Origin: Flavipsychrobacter sp.
GTDB lineage: Bacteria > Bacteroidota > Bacteroidia > Chitinophagales > Chitinophagaceae
Assembly: GCA_016787265.1 (NCBI GenBank)
Contig: JAEUVF010000017.1
Span: 1-64,000 of the forward strand
DNA length: 64,000 nt
Reading direction: 5' to 3'
The translations under genes were made by a program, and so were the position numbers. Numbering within the stretch: position 1 is the first letter of the stretch; each line of letters starts with the position of its first letter. Shown here one piece after another: positions 50,853 to 59,007 of the stretch. Below the pieces are notes generated by a model. That model did no database searches and was not told where the DNA came from. It worked only from the letters and a program-made list of their open reading frames with translations.

Positions 50853-53090
50853 TTATCGGATCAATAGTAATTGTCCTTTCTTTCGTATTTGTACGCTGGT
50901 GCGATCTTTTGCTTCCAGCACCCAGATATAAATACCGGTTGCCTGCTGTTGACCCCTCAACCTGCCATCCCATGATAGTTCAGGAGTGTCAGCGTCAAAT
51001 ACCAATTGTCCCAGCCGATTGTATATCCGGAGTTTATATAGTTCAAATGAACCATCTGTGATGGGTTTCCAGAAATCATTTCGGCCATCGCCATCCGGAC
51101 TAAATGCAGAAGGAAAATACAATCCTGCTGCTTTGCGGATTCGAATCAGGATGGTCGAGGTTTCACTCCAGCAATTACCCTTTTTGATTTTTATAAAATA
51201 GGTATTATCATAACTACCTGCCTTTATGAAAAAGATACCGGAAAGGGAACTGTCAATAGGGGAGGAGAATCCGGAATCTGCATCAAATAAAAAATATTCC
51301 AATCCAGGTATTGCATTCATAAGGATTTCAACATCGGCATTTGCGTCGGTCCATATTTCCCTGGTTTCGGCAGGTGGGAATTGAAGGGTTATGGCAGGAA
51401 CCTGGATTGGACCTAAAGTGGTTTCGCAGGCACCTGCACGTAGTTTGCTCACCAGGAAATAATTTCCTGTTGTTAATCCGGTGATTTTACTTTCAGTGCC
51501 CAGTGATTCTCCAGTTGCAGATGTCCATTGAAGCTGAACTGTACGAAGGTCCGGATCAGTAACAGTAAGTTCAAGAGAACCCGTGTTGGCTTCACAGGTA
51601 TCAGCTGTGATGCTGATATCATTCAGCCGGATAGCATTGGATTGATTCGCCATAGGTTGCAGTGTTCCTGTCTGGCCATTTTTAGTAACAGTCAGATAAT
51701 AAGCGCCTGCCAGGAAATTGTGGGAAATGGTCCAGTTTCCTTCCACATCTGCAGTGGCGGCATTGATATAGGTTTTAAGCGGACAAGGATCTGAGCAGTT
51801 GGTGCCATATAATTGAACAACGACACCCGGGTCTGTCTTTCCCTTCAGAATATTTTCGAAAAAATAGGTGATGGTATTGGTGCCCTGGCTTGCAGTTGGC
51901 GAAGGATGAAGTTCTCCTAATAACTGGTTCTGCCATACGATCATTTTACCTGAACCATACTGCCAGACGGAACCACGAATGCGATTGGTACCTTCTCCAT
52001 CCGGTGTACCAATTGTGACATCCCTGCAATCTGTAAGGGAGATGGCAAACCGCAATTCTGCGCAGGCTAGTGAACTGCTGGAACCAAGAAAATTTGCGCG
52101 CATGGAAAGCGGGTGTTGAATATTTTTTAATTCTATTGCCCTGTCAACCGAGTAGAGAAAATTATTTTCAATCAGCGTTTTTCCATTACTGCTCGCAACT
52201 CCATCCAGTCGCAGTAAAAATGTTCCATCCAAAATCGGTTGTCCATCTATGTTATTTGCCTGGTTATCCGTGAAACTTATAAAATCACCATCGGTATTGG
52301 TTGCTTCTGTAACCTGTAAAACCGTATTGACAAAAAGATTTTTCTCCATCATCAGGCCTTTTGCATTGGCGAGGTAGATACCATTGTAATCAGCTTTGGA
52401 AAGTGTTGTATTCAATCCCACTATATTACCAACCACGCGAACATCTCTCACAAAGCCGGCTTCTACACCATTACGGGTTTCATTCACCAGGGCAACCATC
52501 GCTCCCGAAAAAAGATTGCCTTTTTCTTCTTCACCAATTTGGATCCGGCTTGCATTTCTGAGCTGAATGCCTGCTACTGCCAGTTCAAATTGAAAAGGTC
52601 CCAGGAGGTTTTGAAAAGCGATGCCCCTGATCGTGATATCAGTTGCCTCGAGTATGCGAAAAAAATGAAAGCGTTGAAAGCTAAGCGGACCGGTAAAATT
52701 CAGAATTACACCTGCATTGATGCGGGGTACACGCGGACCGGTTGAACTGCTTCCATCAATAAGCAGATTGGAAGGAAGTGGCGGCAGTTCTGCGCTCAGT
52801 TGAATGGTTTGCAGGTCAGAACCGGAACCAGTAAGTGCAAAGAGGATCGTATCTTTTTCTGTGGTTCCATTTGCGGTGGCGGCAAGTATTGCGCTTCTAA
52901 GACTACCCGGTCCATCATTCGCGGTGCTGGTTACCAAAATAGTTGCTGCCCGGAGGGTAGATCCGGAAAGCAGAAACCCGAAAAGGATTCCCAGGAAACA
53001 GGAAAAGCAGCGTCTGGTCAAACGGATGGCTTCTACTAAAATTACAAATACCTGGGCGAGAGGTTTAAGCTGCGATCGGGTTGCGGTCAA
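50853..53090 (-). CDS. Secreted parallel-beta-helix protein with CHU_C (type IX type B) C-terminus
   Basis: Up to 745 residues. No ATG lies before the signal-like segment (CFLGILFGFLLSGSTLRAA), so translation starts at a TTG, either at 53090 or at 53021. A CSLREA-like opening (ATILVTSTANDGPGSLRSAI; LPPLPSNLLIDGS) leads into right-handed beta-helix repeats (about 100-400), Ig-like segments, and the CHU_C domain (FPSAFSPDGDGRNDFWKP; LYKLRIYNRLGQLVF; SWDG). It is exported by the type IX system; the target is unknown. Confidence 0.82.
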   Translation of the reverse strand: MTATRSQLKPLAQVFVILVEAIRLTRRCFSCFLGILFGFLLSGSTLRAATILVTSTANDGPGSLRSAILAATANGTTEKDTILFALTGSGSDLQTIQLSAELPPLPSNLLIDGSSSTGPRVPRINAGVILNFTGPLSFQRFHFFRILEATDITIRGIAFQNLLGPFQFELAVAGIQLRNASRIQIGEEEKGNLFSGAMVALVNETRNGVEAGFVRDVRVVGNIVGLNTTLSKADYNGIYLANAKGLMMEKNLFVNTVLQVTEATNTDGDFISFTDNQANNIDGQPILDGTFLLRLDGVASSNGKTLIENNFLYSVDRAIELKNIQHPLSMRANFLGSSSSLACAELRFAISLTDCRDVTIGTPDGEGTNRIRGSVWQYGSGKMIVWQNQLLGELHPSPTASQGTNTITYFFENILKGKTDPGVVVQLYGTNCSDPCPLKTYINAATADVEGNWTISHNFLAGAYYLTVTKNGQTGTLQPMANQSNAIRLNDISITADTCEANTGSLELTVTDPDLRTVQLQWTSATGESLGTESKITGLTTGNYFLVSKLRAGACETTLGPIQVPAITLQFPPAETREIWTDANADVEILMNAIPGLEYFLFDADSGFSSPIDSSLSGIFFIKAGSYDNTYFIKIKKGNCWSETSTILIRIRKAAGLYFPSAFSPDGDGRNDFWKPITDGSFELYKLRIYNRLGQLVFDADTPELSWDGRLRGQQQATGIYIWVLEAKDRTSVQIRKKGQLLLIR

Positions 53091-53159
53091 ATTTCAGTAA
53101 CTTCGCGTCTATTTCAATCTTTCACTTTTTATAAGCACCTAAGAATCAGCTAGTTATTT

Positions 53160-56100
53160 ATGGCAGCTAAGTATCGTGAGTATCAACAGTTGAATTTACC
53201 ATCCATCGAGACAACCATTCTCGAGAAATGGACAAAGTATCAGGCATTTGAAAAAAGTATTGAAGTGCGGGAAGGGGCTCCCTCTTTCGTATTTTATGAA
53301 GGACCGCCGAGTGCGAACGGCATGCCCGGAATTCACCACGTAATCTCCCGGACACTGAAAGACCTGGTTTGTCGGTATAAAACCATGCAGGGATTCCAGG
53401 TGAAAAGAAAAGGCGGCTGGGATACCCATGGATTGCCGATTGAACTCGGAGTGGAGAAGGAATTGGGTATTACCAAAGAAGATATAGGCAAGACGATCAG
53501 CATTGAAGAGTACAATCAGAAATGCCGGGAAGCGGTATTGCGGTTTAAGGATAAATGGGATGAACTGACCAATAAAATGGGTTACTGGGTAGATCTGAAA
53601 GACCCATATGTAACCTTTGAGAATGAATACATCGAAACACTCTGGTGGTTGTTAAAGCGCCTGCATGAAAAGGGATTGCTGTACAAGAGTGTAAGCATCC
53701 AGCCCTATTCTCCGGCAGCAGGAACCGGACTGAGTTCGCATGAGCTTAATCAGCCAGGAACCTATAAAGATGTGAAGGACACCTCGGCTGTTGCGATGTT
53801 CAAAGCTATAAAGGATGAGAAATCACAGTTTTTATTTGATGCTCTTGAGTCTTCCTTGCGTCTGACTTCTCACGTCTCACATCTCACATCTGACATCTTC
53901 TTCCTCGCCTGGACCACCACTCCCTGGACCCTGCCAAGCAACCTGGGATTGACCGTAGGACCGAATATTGATTATGTACTGGTGCAAACCTTCAATCCGT
54001 ACACTCATTTGCAGGTGAATGTAGTATTGGCGAAATCCTTGCTGGGCAAGTATTTCAAGCCGGAAGGTGAAAATGGTGATTTTGAAAATTATACAGCAGA
54101 GAGCAAATTACTGCCCTGGAAAATAATAGCTGAGTTCAAGGGTACTTCGATTGAGGGTGCCCGTTATGAACAACTTTTACCGTATGAGGCGAACAGTCCG
54201 GCTGAAGCAGGAGGTGATCCCTTCAGGGTATTATGTGATACGTTTGTAACCACGGAAGATGGTACCGGTATCGTACATACGGCGCCGGCCTTTGGTGCGG
54301 ATGACTACAAAGTGGGTAAGAAATATGGTATTGGTTTCCTGGCCATGGTAGACCGGGAAGGAAAATTTGTAGACGGCTTGGGTGAATTCAGTGGTCGCTT
54401 TGTGAAGAATTACAAGGATGATCCGGATTACGTGGATGTAAATGTTGACATCAGTGTAAAACTGAAGAAAGAAAACCGTGCGTTTAAAGTTGAGAAATAC
54501 GAACACAGTTATCCGCATTGCTGGAGAACAGATAAGCCGGTATTGTATTACCCGCTGGATGCCTGGTTCATTCGTACCACTGCGGTGAAAGACCGGATGG
54601 TGGAATTGAATAAAACCATCAACTGGAAACCCAAGGCAACCGGAGAAGGAAGATTTGGCAACTGGCTGGAGAACATGGTGGACTGGAATCTGAGCAGATC
54701 CAGGTATTGGGGTACCCCGCTTCCCATCTGGAGAACCGCTGATGGTAAAGAAGAAAAATGCATTGGATCCATTGCTGAATTGAATGCCGAGATCCGCAAA
54801 GCAAATGAAGTGCTGGGTGGTGATATCAATAAAACATATTTGCACGATGGTATCCTTGATCTGCATAAACCTTATGTAGATGAAGTGGTGCTTGTAAGCG
54901 AAAGCGGTCAGCCTATGCATCGGGAACCGGATCTGATTGATGTGTGGTTCGACAGTGGAGCGATGCCTTATGCACAGTGGGGACTGGACCAGGAGAAGCT
55001 GAAAGCAGGAGCAGAGCAGCCCTTCAATGCGCCCTTTGATCAGAATTATCCGGCAGATTTCATTGCTGAAGGCGTGGACCAGACCCGTGGCTGGTTTTAT
55101 ACCTTACATGCGCTGGGCGTGTTGTTGTATGATAGCGTTGCCTACAAAACGGTAGTGTCGAATGGATTGGTGCTGGACAAGAATGGAAATAAAATGAGTA
55201 AGCGCCTGGGCAATGTGGTGGATCCTTTCAAGACCATCGAAACCTTTGGCGCAGATGCAACCAGGTGGTACCTGATCACCAATGCATCTCCCTGGGATAG
55301 TTTGAAATTTGACCTGGAGGGCATCCGCGAAGTTCAGCGGAAGTTCTTTGGAACCTTATATAATACCTACCAGTTTTTTGTGCTCTATGCGAATGTGGAC
55401 GGATTTGCCTTTAAAGAGGCAGCCATCCGGCTGGAAGAGCGACCGGAAATTGACCGCTGGATCCTGTCGTCATTGAATACACTAGTGAAGGAGGTAACGG
55501 CGGCATTTGATGATTATGAACCCACCCAGGCAGGACGACTCATTGAGGATTTTGTGGATGAGCAGTTGAGCAACTGGTATGTGCGCTTGTGCAGACGCCG
55601 GTTCTGGAAAGGGGATTATAGCCAGGATAAGATCGCTGCTTATCAAACCTTATATGAATGCCTGGAGACCATCGCAAGACTGATGGCACCGGTATCTCCT
55701 TTTTTTGCAGACTGGTTATTTAGCAACCTGAATGAGGTAACGGGGCGTCTTAAAGGGGAGTCGGTTCATCATGAATTGTATCCGAAGGCGGATGAGAGCC
55801 GGATCGACCAGGGCCTGGAAGAGCGCATGAAACTTGCCCAGGATGCCTCATCGCTGGTGTTGGGCTTGCGAAAAAAGGTGAATATCAAGGTAAGGCAACC
55901 CTTACAGAAAGTACTGATCCCGGTATTGAATCCGGCGATGAAAGAGCAGTTGCTGAAAGTGGAAGACCTGATCAAGTCGGAAGTGAATGTGAAGGAACTG
56001 CAGTACCTGACCGATTCGGAAGGCTTTATTAAAAAGAAGATCAAACCGGATTTCAAGGCATTGGGAAAGCGGGTAGGGGCTAAAATGAAGGCCGTATCGG

Positions 56101-56561
56101 CCGCCATTCAGGCCTTTGATCAGGAAGCTATTTCAAAGCTGGAAAAAGAAGGATCATATTCTTTGGAAATTGATAGCGAACCCTTAATATTACAAATCCA
56201 TGAGGTGGAAATATCCAGCGAGGATATTCCGGGCTGGCTGGTGAGCTCAAAAGGAGCGCTGACCGTGGCCCTGGATGTGACAGTGACACCGGAACTGGAG
56301 CAGGAAGGCAATGCCCGGGAACTGGTGAACAGGATTCAGAAGATCCGCAAGGATAATGGATATGAACTCACTGACCGGATTGCTATCAAGCTGGCAGGAA
56401 TTGGAAGTCTGTCAGAAGCGGTTAAGCAATTCGCAACCTACATTAAAACAGAGGTTTTGGCGGATGAGCTCGAGTTGGTAGATCAACTGAACGAGGGCGT
56501 TCCTGTAGAAGTAAATGAACAGGAGGTCAAAGTTTGGGTGAATAAACTAAACAGATCCTGA
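53160..56561 (+). CDS. ileS: Isoleucyl-tRNA synthetase IleS
   Basis: A 1133-residue class I synthetase, the long form usual in Bacteroidota. The HIGH-type motif lies in SANGMPGIHHVISRTLKD near residue 57, and KMSKR is at 678-682. The editing domain sits between, with FLAWTTTPWTLPSNLGL near 247. Just before that block, residues 234-246 are encoded by five TCTSACN heptads (the complement of GTSAGAN). This insertion has no counterpart that I know in the family. The C-terminal tRNA-binding region is complete. Confidence 0.95.
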   Translation: MAAKYREYQQLNLPSIETTILEKWTKYQAFEKSIEVREGAPSFVFYEGPPSANGMPGIHHVISRTLKDLVCRYKTMQGFQVKRKGGWDTHGLPIELGVEKELGITKEDIGKTISIEEYNQKCREAVLRFKDKWDELTNKMGYWVDLKDPYVTFENEYIETLWWLLKRLHEKGLLYKSVSIQPYSPAAGTGLSSHELNQPGTYKDVKDTSAVAMFKAIKDEKSQFLFDALESSLRLTSHVSHLTSDIFFLAWTTTPWTLPSNLGLTVGPNIDYVLVQTFNPYTHLQVNVVLAKSLLGKYFKPEGENGDFENYTAESKLLPWKIIAEFKGTSIEGARYEQLLPYEANSPAEAGGDPFRVLCDTFVTTEDGTGIVHTAPAFGADDYKVGKKYGIGFLAMVDREGKFVDGLGEFSGRFVKNYKDDPDYVDVNVDISVKLKKENRAFKVEKYEHSYPHCWRTDKPVLYYPLDAWFIRTTAVKDRMVELNKTINWKPKATGEGRFGNWLENMVDWNLSRSRYWGTPLPIWRTADGKEEKCIGSIAELNAEIRKANEVLGGDINKTYLHDGILDLHKPYVDEVVLVSESGQPMHREPDLIDVWFDSGAMPYAQWGLDQEKLKAGAEQPFNAPFDQNYPADFIAEGVDQTRGWFYTLHALGVLLYDSVAYKTVVSNGLVLDKNGNKMSKRLGNVVDPFKTIETFGADATRWYLITNASPWDSLKFDLEGIREVQRKFFGTLYNTYQFFVLYANVDGFAFKEAAIRLEERPEIDRWILSSLNTLVKEVTAAFDDYEPTQAGRLIEDFVDEQLSNWYVRLCRRRFWKGDYSQDKIAAYQTLYECLETIARLMAPVSPFFADWLFSNLNEVTGRLKGESVHHELYPKADESRIDQGLEERMKLAQDASSLVLGLRKKVNIKVRQPLQKVLIPVLNPAMKEQLLKVEDLIKSEVNVKELQYLTDSEGFIKKKIKPDFKALGKRVGAKMKAVSAAIQAFDQEAISKLEKEGSYSLEIDSEPLILQIHEVEISSEDIPGWLVSSKGALTVALDVTVTPELEQEGNARELVNRIQKIRKDNGYELTDRIAIKLAGIGSLSEAVKQFATYIKTEVLADELELVDQLNEGVPVEVNEQEVKVWVNKLNRS
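53861..53895. repeat. Heptad tract inside the ileS coding sequence
   Basis: Five gapless heptads, TCTGACT, TCTCACG, TCTCACA, TCTCACA and TCTGACA, form the reverse complement of the GTGAGAN tract behind hemH. The tract encodes the Ser/Thr/His-rich peptide LTSHVSHLTSD at the edge of the editing domain. Its 35 bases are not a multiple of three, so flanking bases must have restored the frame. Confidence 0.8.
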
Positions 56562-56601
56562 CAATTAAATAGGACATTGATCACCGGAAAAAGGAATATT
56601 T

Positions 56602-57720
56602 ATGGCAACCAACAAAAAAGCACCGGCTGGTAAAGCAGCCGGACCAGCGAAAAAAGTTGCACCGGCAAAATCGGCAGCTGGCAACAAAGCGGCTTCCAAG
56701 GCTGCCCCTGCGAAGAAAGCAGCAGCCAAACCGGCTCCCGCGAAAAAAGCAGCTCCAGCTGCAAAGTCACCTGCGAAAGCAGCGGCTAAACCAGCAGTGA
56801 AAGCGCCTGCAAAGGCAGCTCCGGCAAAAGCGGCTCCAAAAGCAGCCCCGAAACCAACAGTCTCCAAGGCAGCTCCTGCGAAGGCACCAGCAAAAGCAGC
56901 TCCAGCAAAACCTGCACCCGCCAAAGTGCCTGCAGCAAAAGCTGAAGCTCCTTCAAAAACAGTTGCCGTCAAGAATGCAGAACCACCAGTAAAAGCTGAT
57001 AAAGCAAAAAAAGTAGAACCTATTAAAAAACCAGAAGCTCCCAAACAGGAGAAAGCGCCTGCAGCTCCGACTAAAAGCGCCCCTTCCAAATCGGAAGGAA
57101 AAGGAAAAAAACCGGCAGTCAAAACAATTCGCCAACCAATTGGGAAGCCATCTGTTATGAAACCGGCATCGGTGAAGGACGATTCAAAGCAATTGACTCC
57201 GATCCCTATTAAGAAACCGGCTCCACCACCAGAAAAAAGACCGACCAAGTGGGTGGTGCCAGAAATTAAAACTAAAACCGTGAAGCCGTACAATCCTGAT
57301 TTCACAAAGAGTGTGCTGGATCAGGAGGCTCCCATTCAAACCGGACCTACTATGCGATACAGTGATGCAGAATTAGCAGAGTTCAGAGATTTGATTAATA
57401 AAAAACTGGACGCCGCAAAAAAAGAACTGGCTTATCTACAAGGATTGATTACCCGTAAAGATGAAATGGGTGGTGATGAAAGTGAGAGCCGTTATATGAC
57501 CATGGAAGATGGAAGTGTGAGCATGGAGCGTGAGCAACTGGCACAGATGGCCAGCAGACAGATCACCTTCATTGATCACCTCGAAAAAGCGTTGATGCGC
57601 ATCGAGAACAAAACCTATGGTATTTGCCGGGTTACCGGAAAGCTGATTGACAAGGCACGCCTGAGAGCGGTACCACATGCGACGCTGAGTATTGAAGCGA
57701 AGAATACGATGAATAAGTGA
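56602..57720 (+). CDS. DksA/TraR-like protein with a histone-H1-like Ala/Lys/Pro-rich N-terminal tail
   Basis: A 372-residue protein. Residues 1-140 are low-complexity KKAAPAK-type repeats resembling bacterial histone-H1-like tails. Residues 140-245 are a Pro/Lys-rich linker. Residues 250-372 form the DksA/TraR coiled-coil and C-terminal finger: YSDAELAEFRDLINKKL, then a coiled region and YGICRVTGKLIDKARLRAVP. Only one Cys of the usual four zinc ligands remains, so the finger is probably metal-free. It likely binds RNA polymerase and nucleic acid. The stop codon is inside a heptad. Confidence 0.8.
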   Translation: MATNKKAPAGKAAGPAKKVAPAKSAAGNKAASKAAPAKKAAAKPAPAKKAAPAAKSPAKAAAKPAVKAPAKAAPAKAAPKAAPKPTVSKAAPAKAPAKAAPAKPAPAKVPAAKAEAPSKTVAVKNAEPPVKADKAKKVEPIKKPEAPKQEKAPAAPTKSAPSKSEGKGKKPAVKTIRQPIGKPSVMKPASVKDDSKQLTPIPIKKPAPPPEKRPTKWVVPEIKTKTVKPYNPDFTKSVLDQEAPIQTGPTMRYSDAELAEFRDLINKKLDAAKKELAYLQGLITRKDEMGGDESESRYMTMEDGSVSMEREQLAQMASRQITFIDHLEKALMRIENKTYGICRVTGKLIDKARLRAVPHATLSIEAKNTMNK

Positions 57721-57769
57721 GAGGTGAAAGAAGGGTGAAAAGTGAGAGGTGAAAAGTGAAAAAAGAGTT
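57717..57769 (+). repeat. Heptad tract over the DksA-like gene stop codon
   Basis: GTGAGAG, GTGAAAG, then a spacer, GTGAAAA, GTGAGAG, GTGAAAA, GTGAAAA. The TGA stop (57718-57720) is within the first unit, as in the receptor gene at 39,536. Confidence 0.82.
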
Positions 57770-57775
57770 TTGAAT

Positions 57776-57810
57776 TGGGGAGCTACTAAAGGGTGGCTCC
57801 CCCTTTTTTT
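57776..57810. terminator. Intrinsic terminator between convergent genes
   Basis: GGGGAGC (57777-57783) pairs with GCTCCCC (57796-57802) around a 12-base loop and is followed by a run of T from 57804. It serves the DksA-like gene and lies 13 bp before the stop of the convergent oxidoreductase gene. Confidence 0.75.
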
Positions 57811-57822
57811 GAAGCAACTTAG

Positions 57823-58932
57823 CTATATGTAAAGGATGGGTTCTTTTTTGCCGGAAGCGGCTGCTTTGTAGATGGCATCGATGATGACCAGGTCTTTCCA
57901 GCCTTCCACACCATCCACTGAAACAAGGGGTTTTTTGTTATTCAGCAGGATGGCGGCCATTTCATCCATCTGCGTGGTTTGATGCATCACATGCGGATGA
58001 TTCAGTTCTCCCTGATGTGTTCTGCCTTTTATAGGACCATATCCCGATGCGGGATAGAGTTCCGCGAAGCCTTTTTCTCCGTTAAGAAAAAAACGATCCA
58101 GGTTATTCATATTATATGTAGATAAACAGGAAGCTACTGCACCACCCGGAAAACCCATTTGAAACTGAATGGTTTCATCCACACCTTCTTTGAAGAGCGT
58201 TGGATTGGTTTTGGTTTCCTGCGCCGTTACCCAAACCGGATCTTCCCCTACCATATAACGGGCCCCATTAACCGAATATACACCAATGTCCATCATGGCA
58301 CCGCCACCTGCCAATTCTTTGTTGAGTCGCCATTGACTGGGATTCCCGATCCGGAAACCACTGAGTCCCTGGAAAAAGAGAATCTTTCCAAAATTTCCAT
58401 TGATACGTTGCTGAATGATATCTACTGTGTTGGCCTCAAAATGCATACGATAACCAACTAATAATTGTTTACCGGCTTTTTTGCAGGCTTCCACCATCTC
58501 CTTTCCCTGCCGGGCATTGAGGGCCATCGGCTTCTCGCAGATCACGTGTTTGCCGGCAGCAGCAACCCGTAACGTCTGCGGATGGTGCAGCGCATTCGGT
58601 GTAAGAATATAGACGGCATCTATATCCGGATTGTTTTTGATGGCATCGAAATTCCCGTAATTGTAACAGTTTTTCGAAGGTATGTTGTGTTTCTGCTGCC
58701 AGGATTTCAATTTCTCCGGTGTGCCACTTATGAGACCAGTGATCTTCGCCATTTTACATGATTGCATGGCTTCGGCAACACGGGTAGCATAACCACCCAG
58801 CCCCATCAGGGCAACTCTTAGAACTGGTCCCTCGTAGGGAATAACAGAGGAAGGAAAAGCAAGCTCCGATAATACCGGCATGGCCAGAAAAGGAGCAGTC
58901 AGTTTGCTGATGAATTGGCGGCGGTTTGTCAT
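57823..58932 (-). CDS. Gfo/Idh/MocA-family oxidoreductase with Tat-like signal
   Basis: About 369 residues from the ATG at 58932; a TTG at 58941 would lie inside the upstream hairpin. The N-terminus TNRRQFISKLTAPFLAMP looks like a twin-arginine signal. The Rossmann motif is VALMGLGGYATRVAEAM near residue 40, EKP in HVICEKPMALNARQGK is near 130, and DIGVYSVNGARY is near 217. It probably oxidises a sugar or cyclitol in the periplasm; the substrate is unknown. Confidence 0.85.
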   Translation of the reverse strand: MTNRRQFISKLTAPFLAMPVLSELAFPSSVIPYEGPVLRVALMGLGGYATRVAEAMQSCKMAKITGLISGTPEKLKSWQQKHNIPSKNCYNYGNFDAIKNNPDIDAVYILTPNALHHPQTLRVAAAGKHVICEKPMALNARQGKEMVEACKKAGKQLLVGYRMHFEANTVDIIQQRINGNFGKILFFQGLSGFRIGNPSQWRLNKELAGGGAMMDIGVYSVNGARYMVGEDPVWVTAQETKTNPTLFKEGVDETIQFQMGFPGGAVASCLSTYNMNNLDRFFLNGEKGFAELYPASGYGPIKGRTHQGELNHPHVMHQTTQMDEMAAILLNNKKPLVSVDGVEGWKDLVIIDAIYKAAASGKKEPILYI

Positions 58933-58975
58933 AAAAATCAAAGAGGTGTAGTATCTAAGTTACTACACCTCTTTG
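58933..58975 (-). terminator. 15-bp perfect hairpin behind the S9 peptidase gene
   Basis: CAAAGAGGTGTAGTA (58939-58953) and TACTACACCTCTTTG (58961-58975) pair perfectly around a 7-base loop. On the minus strand the stem is followed by ATTTTT, so it terminates the peptidase transcript. It ends only a few bases before the oxidoreductase ATG, which argues against a shared transcript unless read-through occurs. Confidence 0.75.
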
Positions 58976-59007
58976 AAATGTCCTTATGACTTGCCTAAAG
59001 CGAACGA

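Noticed and set aside
56565..57305. 246-residue Ala/Gly/Phe-rich open frame opposite the DksA-like gene
   Set aside because: Mirror image of the KKAAPAK repeats; looks like a membrane protein only because of the repeat composition.
58933..58975. Transposon end
   Set aside because: The 15-bp perfect inverted repeat has only a 7-base loop and a T-run on the minus strand, which fits a terminator.
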